Assembly (NCBI RefSeq): GCF_050948215.1
Contig: NW_027488991.1
Coordinates: forward strand, 1-64,000
Source of the DNA: Halictus rubicundus
Lineage: Eukaryota; Arthropoda; Insecta; Hymenoptera; Halictidae
Direction of reading: 5' to 3'
Length of the DNA stretch: 64,000 nt
Position 1 is the first letter of the stretch, and every line of letters starts with the position of its first letter. Position numbers and translations under genes: made by a program. Below the pieces are notes generated by a model, which did not search any database, was not told the origin of the DNA, and worked only from the letters and a program-made list of their open reading frames with translations. Positions 1 through 12,660 of the stretch are shown here, piece after piece.

Positions 1-10
1 TCCCCTATCC

Positions 11-107
11 TATGCTCTATCCTATCCTACCCTCTATAATATCGTATACTCTATCATATCCTATCCTCTATCCTATAATATCCTCTATCCTATCAAATCC
101 CCTACCC
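11..107. repeat. M1 junction module (representative copy)
   Basis: This is the most divergent recurrent module in the left part. It reads ATGCTC, then TACCCTCTATAATATCG, GTATACTC, ATCATATCC, CTATAATATCC, CAAATCCCC and TACCC. It is AT-richer than the array, contains the palindrome GTATAC, and supplies the TAA stops that break + strand reading frames. Other copies have CTCTATAAT at 844, 1681, 3180, 4072, 4661, 5473, 6242, 7702, 9030, 10964, 11523, 11953, 18029, 18713, 22580, 24016, 35291, 39478 and about 41578, among others. It is usually preceded by CTAGCC and CTATTCTATCCAATCCCC. Nothing marks it as functional; it serves as a landmark for higher-order repeats. Confidence 0.9.
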
Positions 108-289
108 TATCCTCTATCCTATCCTATCCTCTATCCTATCCTATCTTCTATCCTATCCTATCCTCTATCCTATCAAATCCCCTATCCTATCCTCTATCCT
201 ATCTTATCCTCTATCCTATCCTATCTTCTATCCTATCCTATCATCTATCCTCAATCCTATCCTTTCCTGTATCCTATCCAATCCTCTAT

Positions 290-410
290 CCTATCCTATC
301 CTCTATCCTATCCTGTCCTCAATCCTATGCTATCCTCTATCCTATCCTCTATCCTAACCTATTCTCTATCCTATCCTCTATCCTTATCTATCATGTATCC
401 TCTATCCTAT
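290..410. repeat. D module (CTGTCCTCAATCC to CATGTATCC)
   Basis: A variant cluster of about 120 bp contains CTGTCCTCAATCC, ATGCTATCC, CTAACCTATTCTC and CCTTATCTATCATG. The CTATCATG version recurs near 5010-5030, 24370 and 35650. A sister version with CTTATGTCTC or CTTATCTCTC is seen near 3611, 4408, 8116, 8827, 19145, 22118, 30940, 33526 and 34981. The two versions separate copies of otherwise similar blocks. Confidence 0.85.
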
Positions 411-617
411 CCAATCCTCTATCCTATCCTATCCTCTATCCTATCCTATCCTCTATCCTAGCCTATCCTATCCTCTATCCTATCCTATCCTCTATCCTAT
501 CCTATCGTCTATCCTATCGTCTATCCTATCCTATCCTCTATCCTATCCTATCCTCTATCCTATCCTATCCTCTATCCTATCCTATCCTCTATCCTATCCT
601 ATCCTCTATCCTATCCT

Positions 618-700
618 ATGCTCTATCCTATCCTATCCTCTATCCTATGCTATCCTCTATCATATCCTCTACCCTATCCTCTATCCTATCCTATCCTCTA
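618..700. repeat. E module (ATGCTC, ATGCTATCC, CATATCCTCTACCC)
   Basis: A variant cluster of about 80 bp holds ATGCTC, then ATGCTATCC 29 bp further on, then ATCATATCC and CTCTACCC. The same 29-bp spacing of the two ATG triplets recurs at 2954/2983, 5247/5276, 8368/8397, 9754/9783, 16640/16669, 17200/17229, 19379/19408, 24602/24631, 28028/28057 and 41820 onward. The copies at 8368, 16640 and 30482 have CTGTGCTC instead of CTATGCTC, which groups those three blocks. Confidence 0.88.
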
Positions 701-1170
701 TCCTATCCTATCATCTATCCTATCCTATCCTCTATCCTATCCTATCCTCTATCCTATCCTATCCTCTATCCTATCCTCTATCCTAGCCTATCCTCTATCC
801 TATTCTATCCAATCCCCTATCCTATGCTCTATCCTATCCTACCCTCTATAATATCGTATACTCTATCATATCCTATCCTCTATCCTATAATATCATCTAA
901 CCTATCAAATCCCCTACCCTATCCTCTATCCTATCCTATCCTCTATCCTATCCTATCGTCTATCCTATCTTCTATCCTATCCTATCCTCTATCCTATCCT
1001 ATCCTCTATCCTATCCTATCCTCTATCCTATCCTATCTTCTATCCTATCCTATCCTCTATCCTATCAAATCCCCTATCCTATCCTCTATCCTATCTTATC
1101 CTCTATCCTATCCTATCTTCTATCCTATCCTATCATCTATCCTCAATCCTATCCTTTCCTGTATCCTATC

Positions 1171-1506
1171 CAAGCCTCTATCCTATCCTATCCTCTATCC
1201 TATCCTATCCTCTATCCTATCCTATCCTCTATCCTATCCTATCCTCTATCCTATCCTATCCTCTATCCTATCCTATCCTCTATCCTATCCTATCCTCTAT
1301 CCTATCCTATCCTCTATCCTATCCTATCCTCTATCCTATCCTATCCTCTATCCTATCCTATCCTCTATCCTATCCTATCCTCTATCCTATCCTATCCTCT
1401 ATCCTATCCTATCCTCTATCCTATCCTATCCTCTATCCTATCCTATCCTCTATCCTATCCTATCCTCTATCCTATCCTATCCTCTATCCTATCCTATCCT
1501 CTATCC
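1171..1506. repeat. Pure 17-bp run between CAAGCC and CTAG landmarks (335 bp)
   Basis: From CAAGCC to the next CTAG the unit repeats without an internal point variant for about 19 copies. The homologous runs have lengths 182 (from 2595), 267 (5800), 177 (7122), 301 (24961), 233 (25764) and 335 (36459). Six of the seven lengths differ from each other by multiples of 17; the seventh differs by 5 because one 17-bp unit became a 12-bp unit. It therefore behaves as a variable-number tandem repeat inside the higher-order repeat. Confidence 0.92.
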
Positions 1507-4500
1507 TAGCCTATCCTATCCTCTATCCTATCCTATCCTCTATCCTATCCTATCGTCTATCCTATCGTCTATCCTATCCTATCCTCTATCCTATCCTATC
1601 CTCTATCCTATCCTCTATCCTAGCCTATCCTCTATCCTATTCTATCCAATCCCCTATCCTATGCTCTATCCTATCCTACCCTCTATAATATCGTATACTC
1701 TATCATATCCTATCCTCTATCCTATAATATCATCTATCCTATCAAATCCCCTACCCTATTCTCTATCCTATCCTATCCTCTATCCTATCCTATCGTCTAT
1801 CCTATCTTCTATCCTATCCTATCCTCTATCCTATCCTATCCTCTATCCTATCCTATCCTCTATCCTATCCTATCCTCTATCCTATCCTATCCTCTATCCT
1901 ATCCTATCCTCTATCCTATCCTATCCTCTATCCTATCCTATCCTCTATCCTATCCTCTATCCTATCCTATCCTCTATCCTATCCTATCCTCTATCCTATC
2001 CTATCCTCTATCCTATCCTGTCCTCTATCCTATGCTATCCTCTATCCTATCCTCTATCCTATCCCATCCCCTATCGTATCCTCTATCCTATCCTATCCTC
2101 TATCCTATCCCAGCCTCTATCCTATCCTATACTGTATCCTATCCTATCCTGTATCCTATAATATCTACTATCCTATCCTATCCCCTATCCTATCCTCTGT
2201 CCTATCCTATCCTCCGTCCTATCCTATCCTCTGTCCTATCCTATCCTCTATCCTATCCTATCCTCTATCCTATCCCACCCTCTATCCTATCCTATACTGT
2301 ATCCTATCCTATCCTCTATCCTATAATATCCTCTATCCTATCCTATCCTCTATCCTATCCTATCGTCTATCCTATCCTATCGTCTATCCTATCGTCTATC
2401 CTATCCTATCCTCTATCCTATCCTATCCTCTATCCTATCCTATCCTCTATCCTATCCTATCTTCTATCCTATCCTATCCTCTATCCTATCAAATCCCCTA
2501 TCCTATCCTCTATCCTATCTTATCCTCTATCCTATCCTATCTTCTATCCTATCCTATCATCTATCCTCAATCCTATCCTTTCCTGTATCCTATCCAAGCC
2601 TCTATCCTATCCTATCCTCTATCCTATCCTATCCTCTATCCTATCCTATCCTCTATCCTATCCTATCCTCTATCCTATCCTATCCTCTATCCTATCCTAT
2701 CCTCTATCCTATCCTATCCTCTATCCTATCCTATCCTCTATCCTATCCTATCCTCTATCCTATCCTATCCTCTATCCTAGCCTATCCTATCCTCTATCCT
2801 ATCCTATCCTCTATCCTATCCTATCGTCTATCCTATCGTCTATCCTATCCTATCCTCTATCCTATCCTATCCTCTATCCTATCCTATCCTCTATCCTATC
2901 CTATCCTCTATCCTATCCTATCCTCTATCCTATCCTATCCTCTATCCTATCCTATGCTCTATCCTATCCTATCCTCTATCCTATGCTATCCTCTATCATA
3001 TCCTCTACCCTATCCTCTATCCTATCCTATCCTCTATCCTATCCTATCATCTATCCTATCCTATCCTCTATCCTATCCTATCCTCTATCCTATCCTATCC
3101 TCTATCCTATCCTCTATCCTAGCCTATCCTCTATCCTATTTTATCCAATCCCCTATCCTATGCTCTATCCTATCCTACCCTCTATAATATCGTATACTCT
3201 ATCATATCCTATCCTCTATCCTATAATATCATCTATCCTATCAAATCCCCTACCCTATCCTCTATCCTATCCTATCCTCTATCCAATCCTATCGTCTATC
3301 CTATCTTCTATCCTATCCTATCCTCTATCCTATCCTATCCTCTATCCTATCCTATCCTCTATCCTATCCTATCTTCTATCCTATCCTATCCTCTATCCTA
3401 TCAAATCCCCTATCCTATCCTCTATCCTATCTTATCCTCTATCCTATCCTATCTTCTATCCTATCCTATCATCTATCCTCAATCCTATCCTTTCCTGTAT
3501 CCTATCCAATCCTCTATCCTATCCTATCCTCTATCCTATCCTGTCCTCAATCCTATGCTATCCTCTATCCTATCCTCTATCCTAACCTATTCTCTATCCT
3601 ATCCTCTATCCTTATGTCTCATCTATCCTCTATCCTATCCAATCCTCTATCCTATCCTATCCTCTATCCTATCCTATCCTCTATCCTATCCTATCCTCTA
3701 TCCTAGCCTATCCTATCCTCTATCCTATCCTATCCTCTATCCTATCCTATCGTCTATCCTATCGTCTATCCTATCCTATCCTCTATCCTATCCTATCCTC
3801 TATCCTATCCTATCCTCTATCCTATCCTATCCTCTATCCTATCCTGTGCTCTATCCTATCCTATCCTCTATCCTATGCTATCCTCTATCATATCCTCTAC
3901 CCTATCCTCTATCCTATCCTATCCTCTATCCTATCCTATCCTCTATCCTATCCTATCATCTATCCTATCCTATCCTCTATCCTATCCTATCCTCTATCCT
4001 ATCCTCTATCCTAGCCTATCCTCTATCCTATTCTATCCAATCCCCCATCCTATGCTCTATCCTATCCTACCCTCTATAATATCGTATACTCTATCATATC
4101 CTATCCTCAATCCTATAATATCCTCTATCCTATCAAATCCCCTACCCTATCCTCTATCCTATCCTATCCTCTATCCTATCCTATCGTCTATCCTATCTTC
4201 TATCCTATCCTATCCTCTATCCTATCCTATCCTCTATCCTATCCTATCCTCTATCCTATCCTATCTTCTATCCTATCCTATCCTCTATCCTATCAAATCC
4301 CCTATACTATCCTCTATCCTATCTTATCCTCTATCCTATCCTGTCCTCAATCCTATGCTATCCTCTATCCAATCCTCTATCCTAACCTATTCTCTATCCT
4401 ATCCTCTATCCTTATCTCTCATCTATCCTCTATCCTATCCAATCCTCTATCCTATCCTATCCTCTATCCTATCCTATCCTCTATCCTAGCCTATCCTATC

Positions 4501-4629
4501 CTCTATCCTATCCTATCCTCTATCCTATCCTATCCTCTATCCTATCCTATCGTCTATCCTATCGTCTATCCTATCCTATCCTCTATCCTATCCTCTATCC
4601 TAGCCTATCCTCTATCCTATTCTATCCAA

Positions 4630-7600
4630 TCCCCTATCCTATGCTCTATCCTATCCTACCCTCTATAATATCGTATACTCTATCATATCCTATCCTCTAT
4701 CCTATAATATCCTCTATCCTATCAAATCCCCTACCCTATCCTCTATCCTATCCTATCCTCTATCCTATCCTATCTTCTATCCTATCCTATCCTCTATCCT
4801 ATCAAATCCCCTATCCTATCCTCTATCCTATCTTATCCTCTATCCTATCCTATCTTCTATCCTATCCTATCATCTATCCTCAATCCTATCCTTTCCTGTA
4901 TCCTATCCAATCCTCTATCCTATCCTATCCTCTATCCTATCCTGTCCTCAATCCTATGCTATCCTCTATCCTATCCTCTATCCTAACCTATTCTCTATCC
5001 TATCCTCTATCCTTATCTATCATGTATCCTCTATCCTATCCAATCCTCTATCCTATCCTATCCTCTATCCTATCCTATCCTCTATCCTAGCCTATCCTAT
5101 CCTCTATCCTATCCTATCCTCTATCCTATCCTATCGTCTATCCTATCGTCTATCCTATCCTATCCTCTATCCTATCCTATCCTCTATCCTATCCTATCCT
5201 CTATCCTATCCTATCCTCTATCCTATCCTATCCTCTATCCTATCCTATGCTCTATCCTATCCTATCCTCTATCCTATGCTATCCTCTATCATATCCTCTA
5301 CCCTATCCTCTATCCTATCCTATCCTCTATCCTATCCTATCATCTATCCTATCCTATCCTCTATCCTATCCTATCCTCTATCCTATCCTATCCTCTATCC
5401 TATCCTCTATCCTAGCCTATCCTCTATCCTATTCTATCCAATCCCCTATCCTATGCTCTATCCTATCCTACCCTCTATAATATCGTATACTCTATCATAT
5501 CCTATCCTCTATCCTATAATATCATCTAACCTATCAAATCCCCTACCCTATCCTCTATCCTATCCTATCCTCTATCCTATCCTATCGTCTATCCTATCTT
5601 CTATCCTATCCTATCCTCTATCCTATCCTATCCTCTATCCTATCCTATCCTCTATCCTATCCTATCTTCTATCCTATCCTATCCTCTATCCTATCAAATC
5701 CCCTATCCTATCCTCTATCCTATCTTATCCTCTATCCTATCCTATCTTCTATCCTATCCTATCATCTATCCTCAATCCTATCCTTTCCTGTATCCTATCC
5801 AAGCCTCTATCCTATCCTATCCTCTATCCTATCCTATCCTCTATCCTATCCTATCCTCTATCCTATCCTAACCTCTATCCTATCCTATCCTCTATCCTAT
5901 CCTATCCTCTATCCTATCCTATCCTCTATCCTATCCTATCCTCTATCCTATCCTATCCTCTATCCTATCCTATCCTCTATCCTATCCTATCCTCTATCCT
6001 ATCCTATCCTCTATCCTATCCTATCCTCTATCCTATCCTATCCTCTATCCTATCCTATCCTCTATCCTAGCCTATCCTATCCTCTATCCTATCCTATCCT
6101 CTATCCTATCCTATCGTCTATCCTATCGTCTATCCTATCCTATCCTCTATCCTATCCTATCCTCTATCCTATCCTCTATCCTAGCCTATCCTCTATCCTA
6201 TTCTATCCAATCCCCTATCCTATGCTCTATCCTATCCTACCCTCTATAATATCGTATACTCTATCATATCCTATCCTCTATCCTATAATATCATCTATCC
6301 TATCAAATCCCCTACCCTATCCTCTATCCTATCCTATCCTCTATCCTATCCTATCGTCTATCCTATCTTCTATCCTATCCTATCCTCTATCCTATCCTAT
6401 CCTCTATCCTATCCTATCCTCTATCCTATCCTATCCTCTATCCTATCCTATCCTCTATCCTATCCTATCCTCTATCCTATCCTATCCTCTATCCTATCCT
6501 CTATCCTATCCTATCCTCTATCCTATCCTATCCTCTATCCTATCCTATCCTCTATCCTATCCTGTCCTCTATCCTATGCTATCCTCTATCCTATCCTCTA
6601 TCCTATCCCATCCCCTATCGTATCCTCTATCCTATCCTATCCTCTATCCTATCCCAGCCTCTATCCTATCCTATACTGTATCCTATCCTATCCTGTATCC
6701 TATAATATCTACTATCCTATCCTATCCCCTATCCTATCCTCTGTCCTATCCTATCCTCCGTCCTATCCTATCCTCTGTCCTATCCTATCCTCTATCCTAT
6801 CCTATCCTCTATCCTATCCCACCCTCTATCCTATCCTATACTGTATCCTATCCTATCCTCTATCCTATAATATCCTCTATCCTATCCTATCCTCTATCCT
6901 ATCCTATCGTCTATCCTATCTTCTATCCTATCCTATCCTCTATCCTATCCTATCCTCTATCCTATCCTATCCTCTATCCTATCCTATCTTCTATCCTATC
7001 CTATCCTCTATCCTATCAAATCCCCTATCCTATCCTCTATCCTATCTTATCCTCTATCCTATCCTATCTTCTATCCTATCCTATCATCTATCCTCAATCC
7101 TATCCTTTCCTGTATCCTATCCAAGCCTCTATCCTATCCTATCCTCTATCCTATCCTATCCTCTATCCTATCCTATCCTCTATCCTATCCTATCCTCTAT
7201 CCTATCCTATCCTCTATCCTATCCTCTATCCTATCCTATCCTCTATCCTATCCTATCCTCTATCCTATCCTATCCTCTATCCTATCCTATCCTCTATCCT
7301 AGCCTATCCTATCCTCTATCCTATCCTATCCTCTATCCTATCCTATCGTCTATCCTATCGTCTATCCTATCCTATCCTCTATCCTATCCTATCCTCTATC
7401 CTATCCTATCCTCTATCCTATCCTATCCTCTATCCTATCCTATCCTCTATCCTATCCTATCCTCTATCCTATCCTATGCTCTATCCTATCCTATCCTCTA
7501 TCCTATGCTATCCTCTATCATATCCTCTACCCTATCCTCTATCCTATCCTATCCTCTATCCTATCCTATCATCTATCCTATCCTATCCTCTATCCTATCC

Positions 7601-8530
7601 TATCCTCTATCCTATCCTATCCTCTATCCTATCCTCTATCCTAGCCTATCCTCTATCCTATTTTATCCAATCCCCTATCCTATGCTCTATCCTATCCTAC
7701 CCTCTATAATATCGTATACTCTATCATATCCTATCCTCTATCCTATAATATCATCTATCCTATCAAATCCCCTACCCTATCCTCTATCCTATCCTATCCT
7801 CTATCCAATCCTATCGTCTATCCTATCTTCTATCCTATCCTATCCTCTATCCTATCCTATCCTCTATCCTATCCTATCTTCTATCCTATCCTATCCTCTA
7901 TCCTATCAAATCCCCTATCCTATCCTCTATCCTATCTTATCCTCTATCCTATCCTATCTTCTATCCTATCCTATCATCTATCCTCAATCCTATCCTTTCC
8001 TGTATCCTATCCAATCCTCTATCCTATCCTATCCTCTATCCTATCCTGTCCTCAATCCTATGCTATCCTCTATCCTATCCTCTATCCTAACCTATTCTCT
8101 ATCCTATCCTCTATCCTTATGTCTCATCTATCCTCTATCCTATCCAATCCTCTATCCTATCCTATCCTCTATCCTATCCTATCCTCTATCCTATCCTATC
8201 CTCTATCCTAGCCTATCCTATCCTCTATCCTATCCTATCCTCTATCCTATCCTATCGTCTATCCTATCGTCTATCCTATCCTATCCTCTATCCTATCCTA
8301 TCCTCTATCCTATCCTATCCTCTATCCTATCCTATCCTCTATCCTATCCTATCCTCTATCCTATCCTGTGCTCTATCCTATCCTATCCTCTATCCTATGC
8401 TATCCTCTATCATATCCTCTACCCTATCCTCTATCCTATCCTATCCTCTATCCTATCCTATCATCTATCCTATCCTATCCTCTATCCTATCCTATCCTCT
8501 ATCCTATCCTATCCTCTATCCTATCCTCTA
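4630..8530. repeat. ~4.6-kb higher-order repeat, copy 2
   Basis: This is the direct copy of the preceding block, with the same sequence of variant landmarks. Correspondence is lost at about 8530 (about 4010 in copy 1), where copy 1 continues into CTAGCC and another M1 junction and this copy does not. Point differences exist: T1760 is C at the matching 6321, and a CCTAACC variant at 5868 has no partner in copy 1. Confidence 0.88.
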
Positions 8531-9842
8531 TCCTATCCTATCCTCTATCCTATCCTATCGTCTATCCTATCTTCTATCCTATCCTATCCTCTATCCTATC
8601 CTATCCTCTATCCTATCCTATCCTCTATCCTATCCTATCTTCTATCCTATCCTATCCTCTATCCTATCAAATCCCCTATCCTATCCTCTATCCTCAACCC
8701 TATCCTTTCCTGTATCCTATCCAATCCTCTATCCTATCCTATCCTCTATCCTATCCTGTCCTCAATCCTATGCTATCCTCTATCCTATCCTCTATCCTAA
8801 CCTATTCTCTATCCTATCCTCTATCCTTATCTCTCATCTATCCTCTATCCTATCCAATCCTCTATCCTATCCTATCCTCTATCCTATCCTATCCTCTATC
8901 CTAGCCTATCCTATCCTCTATCCTATCCTATCCTCTATCCTATCCTATCCTCTATCCTATCCTCTATCCTAGCCTATCCTCTATCCTATTCTATCCAATC
9001 CCCTATCCTATGCTCTATCCTATCCTACCCTCTATAATATCGTATACTCTATCATATCCTATCCTCTATCCTATAATATCCTCTATCCTATCAAATCCCC
9101 TACCCTATCCTCTATCCTATCCTATCCTCTATCCTATCCTATCGTCTATCCTATCTTCTATCCTATCCTATCCTCTATCCTATCCTATCCTCTATCCTAT
9201 CCTATCCTCTATCCTATCCTATCTTCTATCCTATCCTATCCTCTATCCTATCAAATCCCCTATCCTATCCTCTATCCTATCTTATCCTCTATCCTATCCT
9301 ATCTTCTATCCTATCCTATCATCTATCCTCAATCCTATCCTTTCCTGTATCCTATCCAATCCCCTATCCTATCCTCTATCCTATCCTATCCTGTATCCTA
9401 TCCAATCCTCTATCCTATCCTAGCATCTATCATCAATCCTATCCTTTCCTGTATCCTATCCAATCCTCTATCCTATCCTATCCTCTATCCTATCCTGTCC
9501 TCAATCCTATGCTATCCTCTATCCTATCCTCTATCCTTATCTATCATCTATCCTCTATCCTATCCAATCCTCTATCCTATCCTATCCTCTATCCTATCCT
9601 ATCCTCTATCCTAGAATATCCTATCCTCTATCCTATCCTATCCTCTATCCTATCCTATCGTCTATCCTATCGTCTATCCTATCCTATCCTCTATCCTATC
9701 CTATCCTCTATCCTATCCTATCCTCTATCCTATCCTATCCTCTATCCTATCCTATGCTCTATCCTATCCTATCCTCTATCCTATGCTATCCTCTATCATA
9801 TCCTCTACCCTATCCTCTATCCTATCCTATCCTCTATCCTAT
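8190..9842. repeat. Segmental duplication, 22.1-kb offset, copy a
   Basis: It matches 30304-32019 in order and spacing, with offsets of 22114, 22160 and 22177. Shared features are CTAG at 8208, CTGTGCTC near 8366, the shortened C module near 8690, the M1 junction at 9030 and CTAGAATATCC at 9610. A point difference is CTCAACCC near 8694 against CTCAATCC in the other copy. The match ends where this copy reads CTATCAAATCC and the other reads CTATAATATC. Confidence 0.88.
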
Positions 9843-10505
9843 CAAATCCCCTATCCTATCCTCTATCCTATCTTATCCTCTATCCTATCCTATCTTCTAT
9901 CCTATCCTATCATCTATCCTATCCTATCGTGTATCCTATCCTCTATCCTATCCTATCATCTATCCTATCCTATCCTCTATCCTATCCTATCCTCTATCCT
10001 ATCCTATCGTGTATCCTATCCTCTATCCTATCCTATCATCTATCCTATCCTTTCCTGTATCCTATCCAATCCTCTATCCTATCCTATCCTCTATCCTATC
10101 CTATCCTCTATCCTATCCTATCCTCTATCCTATCCTATCCTCTATCCTATCCTATCCTCTATCCTATCCTATCCTCTATCCTATCCTATCCTCTTTCCTA
10201 TCCTATCCTCTATCCTATCCTATCCTCTATCCTATCCTATCCTCTATCCTATCCTATCCTCTATCCTATCCTATCCTCTATCCTATCCTATCCTCTATCC
10301 TATCCTATCGTGTATCCTATCCTCTATCCTATCCTATCATCTATCCTATCCTTTCCTGTATCCTATCCAATCCTCTATCCTATCCTATCCTCTATCCTAT
10401 CCTGTCCTCTATCCTATCCTATCCTCTATCCTATCCTCTATCCTAGCCTATCCTCTATCCTCTATCGTATCCAATCCTCTATCCTATCCTATCCTCTATC
10501 CTATC
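9612..10505. repeat. Mosaic segment with TAGAATATCC and CGTGTATCC units
   Basis: It holds the E module at 9754, CAAATCCCC, and units with CGTGTATCC near 9929, 10009 and 10309. A pure 17-bp run lies at about 10070-10300. It leads into the first G junction. A version shortened by 381 bp is at 17041-17570: the offset is about 7446 before the gap and 7065 after it. Confidence 0.82.
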
Positions 10506-11480
10506 CTCTATAATATCGTACACTCTATCCTATAATATCATCTATCCGTTCCTATTCTCTATACTATCCTCTATCCTATCCTCTATCCTATCCTCTATCC
10601 TATCCTATCCTCTATCCTATCAAATCCCCTATCGAATCCTCTATCCTATCCTCTCGTCTATCCTATCCTCTGTCCTATCCTATCCTCTATCCTATCCTAT
10701 CCCCTGTCACATCCTCTATCCTATCCTATCCAATCCCCTATCCTATGCTCTATCCTATCCTACCATCTATAATATCGTATAGTCTATCATATCCTATCCT
10801 CTATCCTATAATATCCTCTATCCTATCAAATCCCCTATCCTATCCTCTATCCTATTCTATCCTCTATCCTATCCTATCCTCTGTCCTATCCTATCCTCTA
10901 TCCTAGCCTATCCTCTATCCTATCCTATCCAATCCCCTATCCTATGCTCTATCCTATCCTACCCTCTATAATATCGTATACTCTGTCATATCCTATCCTC
11001 TATCCTATAATATCCTCTATCCTATCCAATTACCTATCCTAACCTCTATCCTATCCTATCCTGTATCCTATCCAATCCTCTATCCTATCCTAGCATCTAT
11101 CATCAATCCTATCCTTTCCTGTATCCTATCATATCCTCTATCCTATCCTATCCTCTAAACTATCCTACCCTATCCTCTATCCTATCCTATCCTCTATCCT
11201 ATCCTATCATCTATCCTATCCTATCCTCTATCCTATCCTATCTTCTATCCTATCCTATCCTCTATCCTATCAAATCCCCTATCCTATCCTCTATCCTATC
11301 CTATCCTGTATCCTATCCAGTCCTCTATCCTATCCTATCATCTATCATCAATCCTATCCTTTCCTGTATCCTATCCAATCGTCTATCCTATCCTATCCTC
11401 TATCCTATCCTATCCTATCCTCTATCCTATCCTATCCTCTATCCTATCCTATCCTCTATCCTAGCCTATCCTCTATTCCT
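10506..11480. repeat. G block, copy 1
   Basis: It starts with CTCTATAATATCGTACACTC, followed by ATCATCTATCCGTTCC, CTCTATACTATCC, CCCTATCGAATCC, CTCTCGTC and CCCTGTCACATCC. Two M1-like junctions follow, one with GTATAGTC near 10778 and one with CTCTGTCATATCC near 10980. CAATTACC is at 11027 and CTCTAAACTATCC near 11152. The same order recurs 7065 bp downstream. The GTAC in this module is absent from the 17-bp consensus and from M1. Confidence 0.9.
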
Positions 11481-12660
11481 ATTCTATCCAATCCCCTATC
11501 CTATGCTCTATCCTATCCTACCCTCTATAATATCGTATACTCTATCATATCCTATCCTCTATCCTATAATATCCTCTATCCTATCAAATCCCCTACCCTA
11601 TCCTCTATCCTATCCTATCCTCTATCCTATCCTATCGTCTATCCTATCTTCTATCCTATCCTATCCTCTATCCTATCCTATCCTCTATCCTATCCTATCC
11701 TCTATCCTATCCTATCTTCTATCCTATCCTATCCTCTATCCTATCAAATCCCCTATCCTATCCTCTATCCTATCTTATCCTCTATCCTATCCTATCTTCT
11801 ATCCTATCCTATCATCTATCCTCAATCCTATCCTTTCCTGTATCCTATCCAATCCTCTATCCTATCCTATCCTCTATCCTATCCTCTATCCTAGCCTATC
11901 CTCTATTCCTATTCTATCCAATCCCCTATCCTATGCTCTATCCTATCCTACCCTCTATAATATCGTATACTCTATCATATCCTATCCTCTATCCTATAAT
12001 ATCCTCTATCCTATCAAATCCCCTACCCTATCCTCTATCCTATCCTATCCTCTATCCTATCCTATCGTCTATCCTATCTTCTATCCTATCCTATCCTCTA
12101 TCCTATCCTATCCTCTATCCTATCCTATCCTCTATCCTATCCTATGCTCTATCCTATCCTATCCTCTATCCTATGCTATCCTCTATCATATCCTCTACCC
12201 TATCCTCTATCCTATCCTATCCTCTATCCTATCCTATCATCTATCCTATCCTATCCTCTATCCTATCCTATCCTCTATCCTATCCAATCCTCTATCCTAT
12301 CCTATCCTCTATCCTATCCTATCCTCTATCCTATCCTATCCTCTATCCTATCCTATCCTCTATCCTATCCTATCCTCTATCCTATCCTCTCCTCTATCCT
12401 CAATCCTATCCTTTCCTGTATCCTATCCAATCCTCTATCCTATCCTATCCTCTATCCTATCCTATCGTCTATCCTGTCCTCTATACTATCCTATCCTCTA
12501 TCCTATCCTATCCTCTATCCTATCCTATCCTCTATCCTATCCTATCCTCTATCCTATCCCATCCCCTATCGTATCCTCTATCCTATCCTATCCTCTATCC
12601 TATCCCACCCTCTATCCTATCCTATACTGTATCCTATCCTATCCTCTATCCTATAATATC
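11481..12660. repeat. Paired M1 junctions and E module leading into the F unit
   Basis: Two M1 junctions lie 430 bp apart (11523 and 11953), each preceded by the rare CTCTATTCCTATTC, which has one extra C compared with other copies. An E module follows at 12144, then CTCTCCTCTATCCTC near 12388 and CTGTCCTCTATACTATCC near 12475. The matching region 18546-19895 has only one of the two M1 junctions. Confidence 0.82.

Larger units (their letters stand above)
1..4629. repeat. ~4.6-kb higher-order repeat, copy 1 (left end cut by window)
   Basis: Variant units in this block recur in the same order 4629 to 4505 bp downstream. Matching landmarks are CATCTAAC at 894 and 5523, CAAGCC at 1171 and 5800, the M1 junction at 1681 and 6242, GCTCTATCC after an ATG at 2954 and 7476, ATTTTATCC near 3138 and 7660, and CTTATGTCTC at 3611 and 8116. 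The offset drifts by whole repeat units, for example by 68 bp (4 x 17) near 1.5 kb. The block is therefore a long direct duplication with later unit-number changes. Confidence 0.9.
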